NCBI GenBank assembly: GCA_965214675.1
Contig: OZ243969.1
Coordinates: 992,001 to 1,056,000 of the forward strand
Origin: WTFY01 sp965214675
GTDB taxonomy: Bacteria > Pseudomonadota > Gammaproteobacteria > UBA4575
Direction: 5' to 3'
Length of the DNA stretch: 64,000 nucleotides
The notes under the pieces were generated by a model that saw only the letters and a list, made by a program, of their open reading frames with translations, ran no database searches and had not been told where the DNA came from. This document shows, in pieces, positions 34,802 through 43,942 of this stretch (positions within the stretch are counted from its first letter, which is position 1; every line of letters starts with the position of its first letter). The position numbers and the translations under genes were made by a program.

Positions 34802-35202
34802 TCATGAAATCTCGATTTCAATCCTACAGTGATCGCTTGGCCCCCATTCCTCGGGTTGATTTAGGGCCCTTGCTGCCACACGCTTGTGGAATCCCCTTGA
34901 GGCAAATACGTAGTCGAACTGGTTGGCGGCAGTCAATGGTGTCTGTTTGCGCGAGTGATAGGTCGGCACATTTTTCGTGTCATCCGGCAGCCGGGGCGCT
35001 GCGGATTTGCCTGCCTGCCATCCGGGTATTGCGGCCCGATGAATTCCAGGCCCAGGGCTTCGAGTCGGGAGAACACGCTTCGGTCGCGCGCAGGAAGTGC
35101 CAGAAGATTGTTACCCATGGCCCCGTGGATGAGACTGAAATCGCCTGCGAAAAGGATGCGGTGCTTGGCGATGTTCCAGCTTACGAGTCGTACAGTGCAC
35201 AT
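34802..35202 (-). pseudogene. Endonuclease/exonuclease/phosphatase-family pseudogene
   Basis: The minus-strand frame starting at 35202 reads MCTVRLVSWNIAKH, the usual start of this family, and then jumps to ILFAGDFSLIHGAMGNNLLAL, which belongs far downstream in an intact protein. So about 150 residues are deleted. A later frameshift near 34970 moves to another frame giving FDYVFASRGFH and EEWGPSDHCRIEIEIS with a stop at 34802-34804; SDHC is the end of the catalytic fold. The gene is therefore dead. It separates the mobile mystery pair from the next gene. Confidence 0.65.
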
Positions 35203-35383
35203 CGTAGCTTGTCAGTTATGGGTGAGGCCTGCATTTCAGGAAAGCCTATCACAGCCTGTGTCTTTCAAGCGCTCCTGACAGCACAGTCCGGTCCGTCGGA
35301 GGCATGCTGCGTAATCCGAAGCATAAAAGGCAGGCTTCTCACAAATCGGGATACAATTCTCCCGTGATCGATCTGAATAAGAA

Positions 35384-36181
35384 ATGATGAACGGGCTTGC
35401 CTTATGCAGACCGCACTGGCCATGTCACATCCTGGTCCTGATCCTAGTGATTGCTGCCGGAATTTCCGGGCAGGCTGCGGCGCAGCCGGTCAAGAAATCG
35501 AAATCCGACATCTGCCACTGCCCGGGCGGACAATACTACGCGCGCACCTCAAAATTCACAGCCTTCGATTCCATCGAGGCCTGTCTTGCCAGCGGGGGGC
35601 GACACCCCAAGCATGGACAGGGACAATGTTCTACCGCGCAGGTCCACGATTCAGCAGCCAGCAAAACGCTGCCACTGTCCCCGCCCGCAAGGCCTTCGTC
35701 CAGGCCCTACGATCGGGACATATTCGGCGGATGGGCCGATGCGGACGGCGACTGTCAGAACACGCGTCATGAACGCCTGATCGACTTGTCCAGGACTTCA
35801 GTACATTTTTCCGAAAACGGGTGCCGGGTCACTCAGGGACACTGGATAGACCCGTATACCGGAGCGGCCCACACTACCGTCCGGGATCTGGACATCGATC
35901 ACCTGGTTCCCCTGTACTATGCCTGGCAACGGGGTGCAGATGGCTGGGAGCCTGAAAAGCAAAGGCGTTTCATGAACGACCCGGCAAACCTCCTGGCAGT
36001 CGGGGCTTCCGTGAACCGGGACAAGGGGGCGAAAGGGCCGCTCGCATGGCTTCCTCCCGACGCACAATTTCATTGTGAGTACCTGCTGAGGTTCATGCGT
36101 ATCACGGCCCGTTACAACCTGCACCACTTGCCACGCGAGCAAAAGGATTTGGAGCGGCTGACCAGTGAAAAATGTGACTGA
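35384..36181 (+). CDS. Exported HNH nuclease, GmrSD/DUF1524 C-terminal type
   Basis: 265 residues. An N-terminal signal peptide (ILVLILVIAAGISGQAAA) predicts export. The C-terminal domain has DLDIDHLVPLYYAWQRGA near 165, FMNDPANLLAVGASVNRDKG near 195 and PLAWLPP, which is the DUF1524 HNH pattern D-H-x-V-P...N-R-x-K. A CHCPGGQYY segment near residue 44 may form disulphides. Secreted members degrade extracellular DNA for nutrients or defence. Its neighbours are accessory, but secreted members are also chromosomal in many gammaproteobacteria. Confidence 0.8.
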   Translation: MMNGLALCRPHWPCHILVLILVIAAGISGQAAAQPVKKSKSDICHCPGGQYYARTSKFTAFDSIEACLASGGRHPKHGQGQCSTAQVHDSAASKTLPLSPPARPSSRPYDRDIFGGWADADGDCQNTRHERLIDLSRTSVHFSENGCRVTQGHWIDPYTGAAHTTVRDLDIDHLVPLYYAWQRGADGWEPEKQRRFMNDPANLLAVGASVNRDKGAKGPLAWLPPDAQFHCEYLLRFMRITARYNLHHLPREQKDLERLTSEKCD

Positions 36182-36343
36182 AGGCCGACCTGCACCGGCC
36201 TACGAGGATGACGAGTCATAATCCTGATCCGGGATTGCCGTGTGACAGACACTGCGGTATCGTTGCCTGAAAGAGCGGGAAGCGGCATCACGTACGACCA
36301 GGTTGCAACAACCCGGGGGACCATAAGAAGAGATGTCTAGAAA

Positions 36344-38197
36344 ATGTCTGTAAAGTCCCTGAAGCCACACATGATCGGCACGGCAGGGCTGGTACTGGCC
36401 TGCCTGCTCCCGCTTCGTTCAATGGCCGTCGAACTGCAAGGTGATACATCTAATATCACGGGATACTTCGATACCACGGTCTCGGTCGGGGCCGCCATAC
36501 GCACCCAGGGACGGAAAGACAACCTGATTGCCGTATCCAATGGTGGTTCGGCATGGTCCATCAACGAGGACAATGGGAATCTCAACTACGATACGGGCGA
36601 TTTCGTCTCGGCCAACACCAAAGTCACTCATGAACTCGAGTTGAGTCGTAAAAATCTGGGCATGTTTGTGCGTGCCTTGTACTTTTACGATTACGCCATT
36701 GCTGACGAGCATACCGACCGTACACGCCTGTCCCGCAGTGCCAAAAACAATGCCGGTTATGACTTCAAGCTGTTGGATGCATACATCAATGCCCAGTTCG
36801 ACCTTGGAGGCTCCCCTCTTTCGATCCGTGCGGGCGATCAGGTGATCCATTGGGGAGAAAGCGTCTTTATTCGTAACGGGCTCAACTCGATCAATCCGGT
36901 GGAAAGCGCCAAGGTTCGCGTGGCAGGCGCCGAAATTCGTGATGTGCTTGAGCCGATTACAGCGGCCAACCTGCGCCTCGGTCTCACCGACAACCTGTTT
37001 CTTGAAAGCTTCTATCAGCTGCGCTCGGCGCACTCTGAGCTCGAGCCCGCCGGTACCTTCTTCTCAACCAGTGATGCGGCGAGCCCCGGCGGCAACACTG
37101 TACATTTCGGATTTGGTGTCCCCGGCAGGGCGGATGATAATGATGACACTGCAGACCCTGGCTGCACCAGCATCTGCTCGAGGGTCCCCCGTGCCAGTGA
37201 CCGGGACGCTGACGATGATGGCCAGTTCGGTCTTGCGCTGCGCTATTTCGTCCCGGCCTTGAATGATGCCGAACTCGGCTTTTATTACGCTCGCATCAAC
37301 AGCCGTCTGCCACTGGTCTCGGTTCACGCGGGTCAACTCGATGCAGTACATGCCCCCACGGGCTATGTCGGATCTATCGGCTATTTCCGGGAATTCCCCG
37401 AAGATATTGATCTCATGGGTATCAGCATCAACACCGAGCTTGGGAACAGCGGATTTGCGTTTCAGGGTGAGGTTTCCTACCGCAAGGATCAGCCATTGCA
37501 AATTGATTCCACCGAGCTTTTCTTTTCCTCGCTCTCACCACTTCGGTTGATACAGGTGCCTGACGGTGCGCCCCCACAAACTACGGCTGTATTGAGGCAA
37601 CTGCAGCAGGCGGGAGGCCTGTTCAGTATGAGCCAGACTGGTCCTTTGGCGCCAGGAGAGGAGTTGCGTGGTTTCCGTCGCAAGAATGTGCTGCAGGGCT
37701 CGATGGCCCTTACCAAGGTGCTGGGACCGATTGCCATGATTGGATCCAGCCAGAGCGTATTCCTGCTTGAAGCCGGCTTCACCCGGGTGCAGGGCCTGGA
37801 AAAGAGGTCGGAGTTGCGCTATGAGGCTCCCGGTACTTGGACCAGCGCCAATCCGGTGTTCACACTCGCACAATTACAACCGGCAACCCAGGATGGCGGC
37901 TTTGCCGACTCCTTCTCCTGGGGATATCGCGCACTGCTGCGTACAATATACAACAATGCCTTTGGCCCGGTGAGCCTCACACCACAGATCGCATTTGCGC
38001 ATGATGTCAACGGCACAACTCCAACACCGATCAGTAATTTTGTTGAGGACCGAAAAACTGTCACGCTGTCAGTCAATGCCAGTTATCTGCATACCTGGCA
38101 GGCGGGATTGTCCTATACTAATTCATTCGGAGGTGGCGCGACCAACCTGCTCAATGATCGTGACTTCCTGGCATTCACACTCAAATATTCTTTCTGA
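36344..38197 (+). CDS. DUF1302 outer-membrane-type protein
   Basis: 617 residues with an N-terminal signal peptide (MIGTAGLVLACLLPLRSMAVEL). The mature chain has alternating patterns and ends in an aromatic residue (LKYSF), as in outer-membrane beta-barrels. Segments such as GDQVIHWGESVFIRNGLNSINPV near 165 and GFAFQGEVSYRKDQPLQID are typical of DUF1302 proteins. Their substrate is unknown; they occur beside DUF1329 proteins and RND transporters. It is the first gene of a four-gene operon with 28 bases to the next one. Confidence 0.88.
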   Translation: MSVKSLKPHMIGTAGLVLACLLPLRSMAVELQGDTSNITGYFDTTVSVGAAIRTQGRKDNLIAVSNGGSAWSINEDNGNLNYDTGDFVSANTKVTHELELSRKNLGMFVRALYFYDYAIADEHTDRTRLSRSAKNNAGYDFKLLDAYINAQFDLGGSPLSIRAGDQVIHWGESVFIRNGLNSINPVESAKVRVAGAEIRDVLEPITAANLRLGLTDNLFLESFYQLRSAHSELEPAGTFFSTSDAASPGGNTVHFGFGVPGRADDNDDTADPGCTSICSRVPRASDRDADDDGQFGLALRYFVPALNDAELGFYYARINSRLPLVSVHAGQLDAVHAPTGYVGSIGYFREFPEDIDLMGISINTELGNSGFAFQGEVSYRKDQPLQIDSTELFFSSLSPLRLIQVPDGAPPQTTAVLRQLQQAGGLFSMSQTGPLAPGEELRGFRRKNVLQGSMALTKVLGPIAMIGSSQSVFLLEAGFTRVQGLEKRSELRYEAPGTWTSANPVFTLAQLQPATQDGGFADSFSWGYRALLRTIYNNAFGPVSLTPQIAFAHDVNGTTPTPISNFVEDRKTVTLSVNASYLHTWQAGLSYTNSFGGGATNLLNDRDFLAFTLKYSF

Positions 38198-38225
38198 GCA
38201 ACACGTGGAGTACAGGAGAAACACA

Positions 38226-39593
38226 ATGATGCACAAAAAAAGACGGCCTATACTGGTGCATCTGATTTTGCTGACCTGTATGAACTTGCCTGTCTCTGCG
38301 GGTGTGACAGAGGATGAGGCTGCCCGGCTCGGGGCTGACCTGACTCCAGTGGGTGCAACGAAAGCCGGCAATGCGGCAGGCACCATCCCAGCCTGGCAGG
38401 GCGGTATCACCCGGCCTCCGGAAAACTACAAGCCTGGCATGCATCATCCCGACCCCTTCTCCGAGGACCGGCCACTGTTTGTCATCACCGCTGAAAACCT
38501 GCATGAGCACGAAGCCAACCTCTCGCCAGGGCAAATTGCGCTCTTCAAACGATACCCCGATACCTTCAGGATGCCGGTCTATGCGAGCCGACGTACGGCC
38601 TCCCTGCCAGAACGGATCTATGAGCGCACGATTGCCAATGCAACCACCGCGACACTGACCGAGCACGGTAACGGCGTACTGAATGCCGCGCAGGGTATCC
38701 CCTTCCCGATTCCAAAAAACGGCCTTGAAGCCGTCTGGAATCATCTCCTTCGTTACCGCGGCACCACGATGAGCACCTCGAGTGGCCAAGCGTCTCCCAC
38801 GGCTGATGGCTCCTATGTCGTTGTACGCCTCAAGGAGGATATTCTCTGGGCGTATCACCAGCCAGGGGCCAACATTGAGACCATCGACAACAAGCTGGCC
38901 TATTTTCGCCAGGAAGTGCTGTCCCCACCCCGGCTTGCAGGACAGATCATCATGGTCCACGAGACCCTCAACCAGGCAGTCGAGCCTCGCAAGGCCTGGA
39001 GCTACAACCCGGGTCAGCGCCGTGTTCGGCGTGCACCGAACATCGCCTATGACAACCCGGGCACCGCATCGGATGGGCAACGTACCAATGATCAATCCGA
39101 TGTCTACAACGGTGCTCCGGACCGTTATGACTGGACGCTCGTCGGCAAGAGGGAACTTTATGTCCCCTACAACAGCTATCGACTGCACAGCGACCAGAAC
39201 AGCTTCGATGACATCCTGCAACCCGGGCACATCAACCCGGAACTGACACGCTACGAGCTGCACCGGGTCTGGGTCGTGGAAGCGCGGCTGAAAGAGGGCC
39301 TGCGTCACATTTATGCAAGACGCACATTTTACCTGGATGAGGACAGCTGGCAGATTTCCATTGCGGACCAGTATGACGGTCGCGGCGAGATCTGGAGGGT
39401 CAGCGAGGCACATGTAATCAATTACTATGATGTCCCCCTCACCTGGACTACGCTGCTGGCCGTCTATGACGTTCAAAACGGGCGATACCTGGCCATGGGC
39501 CTCAGTAACGAATTCAAGCCTGCGCGCTTTGATCACCCGCTGGATCGTAACCAGTTCACCACTGAAGCCCTGCGCCAGCTGGGTCGCCGTTAA
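38226..39593 (+). CDS. DUF1329 periplasmic protein
   Basis: 455 residues from the ATG at 38226, preceded by CAGGAGAA. The signal peptide is ILVHLILLTCMNLPVSAG. Then DEAARLGADLTPVGATKAGNAAGTIPAW is the DUF1329 hallmark, and GQRRVRRAPNIAYDNPG near 260 and DRYDWTLVGKRELYVPYNSY are further conserved blocks. DUF1329 proteins are related to LolB/LolA-type lipid-binding folds, so binding a hydrophobic compound in the periplasm is possible. It is cotranscribed with the DUF1302 gene and the RND transporter. Confidence 0.9.
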   Translation: MMHKKRRPILVHLILLTCMNLPVSAGVTEDEAARLGADLTPVGATKAGNAAGTIPAWQGGITRPPENYKPGMHHPDPFSEDRPLFVITAENLHEHEANLSPGQIALFKRYPDTFRMPVYASRRTASLPERIYERTIANATTATLTEHGNGVLNAAQGIPFPIPKNGLEAVWNHLLRYRGTTMSTSSGQASPTADGSYVVVRLKEDILWAYHQPGANIETIDNKLAYFRQEVLSPPRLAGQIIMVHETLNQAVEPRKAWSYNPGQRRVRRAPNIAYDNPGTASDGQRTNDQSDVYNGAPDRYDWTLVGKRELYVPYNSYRLHSDQNSFDDILQPGHINPELTRYELHRVWVVEARLKEGLRHIYARRTFYLDEDSWQISIADQYDGRGEIWRVSEAHVINYYDVPLTWTTLLAVYDVQNGRYLAMGLSNEFKPARFDHPLDRNQFTTEALRQLGRR

Positions 39594-39614
39594 TCCAAGC
39601 CGGGACCTCTGCTG

Positions 39615-40583
39615 GTGAGGCACGCGCTTGCACCTGCCCTGCTTCTGATTTTTGCAAGCTTCCCTTTGCCCAGTGGCAGCGAGCCGCTGTATGAGACTCC
39701 TGCAATCCTTACCTGTCCTGAGTGCAGCCTGGTCAATGCAGCCATCCAGGTTGCCGACGGGATCGTTGCCGTAGGCCAGCGAGGTCTTATCCTGCGCAGC
39801 ACCACCGATGGCGGCTGGGAACAGCAACATGCGCCGGTACGCCGTACGCTGAACGCCGTTATGCGCACAGGTGACGATCGACTGATTGCTGTCGGACAGG
39901 ATGCCTTGGTGATCTCAAGAGACAGTCCGGGGGGCCCCTGGACACTGATTCAGGCGGATCCGACACTTGATGCACCGCTTCTTGATCTGTGGATCGGAAA
40001 CGAGGGGAGAGGCTTTGCCGTAGGTGCCTACGGGCTGGCACTGGTGACAGATGACGGTGGCCGAAACTGGTCGGTCAGGAAGATTGATGCAAAGGAGCCG
40101 CATTTCTATGCCATACGCGAGGCCCCTGAAGGGACACTGTACATCTGTGGCGAGTATGGCACCGTATTGCAGTCCCGCAACCGCGGTGCCAGCTGGACAC
40201 CGCTTTCGTTGGGATGGGATGGAACATTTTTTGGCTGCCGGGCCGGGCATGGGGGTCGGATCCTGGTGTATGGACTAGAGGGCATGATCCTGGAGAGCCG
40301 TGATCAGGGGACCAGCTGGCGGCGCCTGGAAACCGGGAGTTCTGCATCGATCTATGATGCGACGTTCCTGGCCGATGGACGTGCCGTCGTTGTAGGTGCA
40401 GGTGGTACTGTGCTGATCGAGACGGCCGCAGGCAAGTTCGAACACATTGCACACCCCCATCGCGAATCACTGACGGCCGTTCTGGCAAGGGATGCGCGCA
40501 CCCTGGTACTGTTTGGCGAGGGCGGAGTACACACACTGGCCTTGGCCGATTCCCTGCAGTCCGGAATACGTCGCAAACCGTAA
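39615..40583 (+). CDS. YCF48/BNR-type beta-propeller protein
   Basis: 322 residues starting at a GTG at 39615. A signal peptide (ALAPALLLIFASFPLPSGS) predicts export. The mature part consists of repeats like GQRGLILRSTTDGGWE, DALVISRDSPGGPW, GAYGLALVTDDGGRNW and GEYGTVLQSRNRGASW, about 45 residues apart, the BNR/YCF48 propeller blades. In this operon type the propeller accompanies the RND pump and DUF1302/DUF1329 proteins. Its role is unknown, perhaps assembly or scaffolding in the periplasm. Confidence 0.85.
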   Translation: MRHALAPALLLIFASFPLPSGSEPLYETPAILTCPECSLVNAAIQVADGIVAVGQRGLILRSTTDGGWEQQHAPVRRTLNAVMRTGDDRLIAVGQDALVISRDSPGGPWTLIQADPTLDAPLLDLWIGNEGRGFAVGAYGLALVTDDGGRNWSVRKIDAKEPHFYAIREAPEGTLYICGEYGTVLQSRNRGASWTPLSLGWDGTFFGCRAGHGGRILVYGLEGMILESRDQGTSWRRLETGSSASIYDATFLADGRAVVVGAGGTVLIETAAGKFEHIAHPHRESLTAVLARDARTLVLFGEGGVHTLALADSLQSGIRRKP

Positions 40584-40595
40584 CGCTCGGAGCGA

Positions 40596-42938
40596 ATGAT
40601 GGCGAAGATCCGCTGGAAACATCGCCTGGAAGAGGCGCTTTTTTTCCACCGGACGTGGGTGATCGCAGCCTTCGTGCTGGTCAGTCTGGGACTCGGACTG
40701 TCTTTCGGACATCTGCAAATCGATGCCGGCTTTGAGAAGCATCTGCCCCAGGATCATCCATTCATGCAGGTTTTCAAAAAGCACCAGGCCGAGTTCGGCG
40801 GTGCCAATCGATTGCTGATCTCGGTTCGTGCGCGTTCCGGGGGCATCTACTCGGCACCCTTTCTGGAAACCCTGAAATCCGTCACCGACGCCGTATTTTT
40901 CCTGCCCGGAGTGAACAAGGCGTCCGTACGCTCTCTGTTTACGCCCAATGTTCGTTTTGTCGAAGTTGTGCGCGGTGGGTTTGTGGGTGGAAACGTCGTA
41001 CCTCCCGATTACCGGGGAACCGATGCAGACGTACATCAGGTTCGAGTCAACGTCCAAAAGGCAGGCATCGTGGGTCGGCTGGTTTCCCACGATTTTTCCG
41101 CGGCAATGATTACCGCAGAACTGGTTGAGATCGATCCACGAACAGGAGAGCGACTTGACTATATCGAGGTGGCCCATCTCCTCGAGGAACAGCTGCGTGC
41201 ACGCTACTCAGGTCCGGATATTGAAATTCATATCATCGGCTTTGCCAAGATGATAGGAGACATTGCCGATCATGCAGGAAACACGCTGATGTTTTTTGCC
41301 ATTGCTTTCGTATTGTCCCTGTTTCCGGTCTACCTGTTCACGCGCTCTGTCCCTTATACGGGCCTGCTGATGCTGTGCTCGACAGTGGCAGTGGTCTGGA
41401 CACTGGGCCTTCTGGCCTTGTTCGGATTCCACATTGATCCGATGTCGATCCTGGTGCCGTTCCTGGTTCTTGCGATCGGCATATCGCACGGTGTGCAGGT
41501 TGCAGGGGCTGCCAGGGATTCACAAAGAAACGGTGCCACCTCCCTGGATGCGGCCCGGGCGGCCTTTCGACGGCTGATCGTGCCAGGCAGTGTTGCACTG
41601 ATAAGCGATGGTGCCGGATTTTTGACCATGCTGATCATTGATGTCCAGATCATTCGTGACCTCGCGATCACCATGTGCCTTGGTGTGGCCGCTATCCTGT
41701 GCACCAATCTTTTGCTTTTACCGGTGCTGATGTCCTATACGCGCAACAATGCCAGCTACCAGGTGCCCGTGCAGATCACGGACAGCAGCAGTGCCTTGCT
41801 CTGGAGGCGCCTCTCGCGTCTGGCGTCCTGGCCATCCTCAGGGGTGGTCCTGCTGACTGCACTTGTCCTTTTTGGAGTAGGCGCCCAGGAGGCACGCAAC
41901 TATGCGATCGGAGATGTTCATGAAGGGGTCCCCGAGTTGCGCCCGGATTCCCGCTACAATCGTGACAGCGCGACGATTACGCAGCTGTATACCGTGGGAG
42001 TCGATGTGCTCACGGTGATCGTCGAAACTTACCCGAACGCGTGTGTCGATTTCACAATCCTTGATCGTATTGATGATTTTACAACGAGGATGGCGCAAAT
42101 TCCTGGAGTGCAATCCACGCTGTCACTGCCCGGCGTTGCCCGCAAGATCAATGCCGGCTTCAACGAGGGCCATCCCAAATGGCTGACCCTGCCCCGTAAT
42201 ACGGCAACACTCGTGCAATCTACTGGTCCGATTGAGACAGGCTCAGGCTTGTTGAATGCGGACTGCTCCGTAATGCCGGTACTGATTTTCACAACGGACC
42301 ACCGTGCCGAAACCATCGACCGGATCGTTGCCGGTGTCACCGCGTATGCGGAGCTGCATGAAAACGATACGATCCAGTTCCGCCTTGCCACCGGAAACCT
42401 CGGCGTCATGGCTGCAACCAACGACCTTGTACGCGATGCCGAGTTTGAAATGCTGCTGTGGATCTATTCAGCCGTACTGGTGCTTGCACTGCTGGCCTTC
42501 CGCTCTGTGCGTGCAACCCTTTGTGTTGTACTGCCACTGGCTCTGGTATCCACCCTGGCCTTTGCACTGATGGCCTTGCTTGAGATTGGGCTGAAGGTTT
42601 CGACCCTGCCTGTGGCTGCTTTAGGGGTCGGCATTGGAGTCGACTATGGGATTTATCTTTTCAGCGATGTGAAGAGACGACTTGATGCAGGCACGAAGCT
42701 TGTCGACGCCCTTCAGGGGGCTCTTGGTGTGACAGGCAAAGCGGTTCTCGTCACCGGAATGACACTTGCCCTGGGCGTTATTACCTGGGTGTTCTCGGAG
42801 TTGAAGCTTCAGGCGGACATGGGGCTGTTACTCGCTTTCATGTTTTTGGCTAACATGGCCGGCGCGGTCTTTCTGGCTCCGGCACTTGCCTGGCTCTTCT
42901 ATACGTTTCCTGGGAATGGCTTGGCTCGGCAACAGTGA
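40596..42938 (+). CDS. RND-superfamily (MmpL/HAE-like) transporter
   Basis: 780 residues. One TM helix near the N terminus (WVIAAFVLVSLGLGLSF) is followed by a periplasmic loop, a TM bundle (residues about 225-400) and a repeat of this plan in the second half (about 625-775), so about 12 TM segments. GISHGVQVAGAARD near 295 and GVGIGVDYGIYLFSD near 670 are the family helix-4-like motifs. The pump is proton-driven and probably moves lipids, hopanoid-like or steroid-like molecules; no membrane fusion partner is present. It is the last gene of the operon, 12 bases after the propeller gene. Confidence 0.88.
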   Translation: MMAKIRWKHRLEEALFFHRTWVIAAFVLVSLGLGLSFGHLQIDAGFEKHLPQDHPFMQVFKKHQAEFGGANRLLISVRARSGGIYSAPFLETLKSVTDAVFFLPGVNKASVRSLFTPNVRFVEVVRGGFVGGNVVPPDYRGTDADVHQVRVNVQKAGIVGRLVSHDFSAAMITAELVEIDPRTGERLDYIEVAHLLEEQLRARYSGPDIEIHIIGFAKMIGDIADHAGNTLMFFAIAFVLSLFPVYLFTRSVPYTGLLMLCSTVAVVWTLGLLALFGFHIDPMSILVPFLVLAIGISHGVQVAGAARDSQRNGATSLDAARAAFRRLIVPGSVALISDGAGFLTMLIIDVQIIRDLAITMCLGVAAILCTNLLLLPVLMSYTRNNASYQVPVQITDSSSALLWRRLSRLASWPSSGVVLLTALVLFGVGAQEARNYAIGDVHEGVPELRPDSRYNRDSATITQLYTVGVDVLTVIVETYPNACVDFTILDRIDDFTTRMAQIPGVQSTLSLPGVARKINAGFNEGHPKWLTLPRNTATLVQSTGPIETGSGLLNADCSVMPVLIFTTDHRAETIDRIVAGVTAYAELHENDTIQFRLATGNLGVMAATNDLVRDAEFEMLLWIYSAVLVLALLAFRSVRATLCVVLPLALVSTLAFALMALLEIGLKVSTLPVAALGVGIGVDYGIYLFSDVKRRLDAGTKLVDALQGALGVTGKAVLVTGMTLALGVITWVFSELKLQADMGLLLAFMFLANMAGAVFLAPALAWLFYTFPGNGLARQQ

Positions 42939-42983
42939 GTCATCAGGAAAATCTCAAAGTACCATGAAAAAAAGTACGAGACG

Positions 42984-43060
42984 TGGCGCGCCTGGCAGGA
43001 CTCGAACCTGCAACCCTCGGCTTAGAAGGCCGATGCTCTATCCGGTTGAGCTACAGGCGC
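42984..43060 (-). tRNA. tRNA-Arg (TCT)
   Basis: A 77-base minus-strand cloverleaf starting GCGCCTGTAGCTCAACCGG, with CCA encoded at 42984-42986. The anticodon stem-loop CGGCC-TTCTAAG-CCG gives TCT. It lies between the RND operon and the fetB-like gene, 45 bases after the RND stop. Confidence 0.97.
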
Positions 43061-43094
43061 GTGGCACTAGGCGCCACTAGTGTAGCACTTAGGT

Positions 43095-43826
43095 TTATCC
43101 AGGGTGTGCATCCCTGGCAGGTGCTGTTGCATGGCGCTGCAGGTACAGATAAATGGCAGCAGAAGCTCCTGAGGAGCCAAACAGAACACTCATGATGACG
43201 ATCTGGTATTTGACGGCGATCAGGGGCGAGACTCCGGACAGAATCTGTCCTGTCATCATTCCCGGAAAGGCCACCAAACCGACTGCAAAGAATGTGTTGA
43301 TGGAAGGTATGAGTGCGGCTGTGAATGCACTGTTGCGCGCACGAATATAGTCCGGCACAACGGCCATATCAGACTCGAAACGCTCTGCGGCAAGGCTCAC
43401 TGTATTCATGGCATTGGAGAAGATCATTCCCGCCAGCGGGATGACATACTGCGGTTGATACCAGTAATCGATCTGGAGTACAGCAAAAGTGGTCAGGGCA
43501 AGCGTTGAAATTCCGCCCACAGAGATTCCAAACAGCGCTTTTGCATACAGATCCTTGCTCTTCTGTCTGAGTGGGCGCAATGCAATCCAGCTTGCCAGCA
43601 ACAGCATCAGGGCCAGCACGATCACCACGATGCCCGCATTGTCCAGGGCAAAAATCGAAGTCAGGACATAACCGATAGCCGTCAACTGAACCAGCATCCT
43701 GACCGAGGCGTACATGGCCGTCTTGCTGTTCAATGACCACATCATGAGTATTGCAATTACCACCAGGATTGGAATCACGGCAATCGCCAGATTCAGCACT
43801 CCGATTTCATATATGGTAAGTTTCAT
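43095..43826 (-). CDS. fetB: FetB-like ABC transporter permease (UPF0014)
   Basis: 243 residues with about seven TM helices. Conserved blocks are SVRMLVQLTAIGYVL near 40, PLAGMIFSNAMNTVSLA near 130, and AGMMTGQILSGVSPL-like FPGMMTGQILSGVSPLIAVKYQIVI near 185. E. coli FetB works with the ATPase FetA in iron efflux and oxidative stress resistance. No fetA gene is next to it in this window, so either the ATPase is encoded elsewhere or this copy works with another partner. Start at 43826 fits the family. Confidence 0.85.
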   Translation of the reverse strand: MKLTIYEIGVLNLAIAVIPILVVIAILMMWSLNSKTAMYASVRMLVQLTAIGYVLTSIFALDNAGIVVIVLALMLLLASWIALRPLRQKSKDLYAKALFGISVGGISTLALTTFAVLQIDYWYQPQYVIPLAGMIFSNAMNTVSLAAERFESDMAVVPDYIRARNSAFTAALIPSINTFFAVGLVAFPGMMTGQILSGVSPLIAVKYQIVIMSVLFGSSGASAAIYLYLQRHATAPARDAHPG

Positions 43827-43942
43827 AATCTAATCCACCCTGAATTGTATTTGGTCCGTTTACATCACTGGGAAATCTGTCCACTCCCCGGGATACAGGC
43901 ATATCCACCTGCCGACACGGTATTGCCCAACTGGAAAATCCC

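Noticed and set aside
34741..35367. Plus-strand frame of 208 codons
   Set aside because: It is the complement of the endonuclease/exonuclease/phosphatase pseudogene, which has recognisable family motifs.
38181..39830. Minus-strand frame of 549 codons
   Set aside because: It is antisense to the DUF1329 gene, which has a signal peptide, a ribosome binding site and known motifs.
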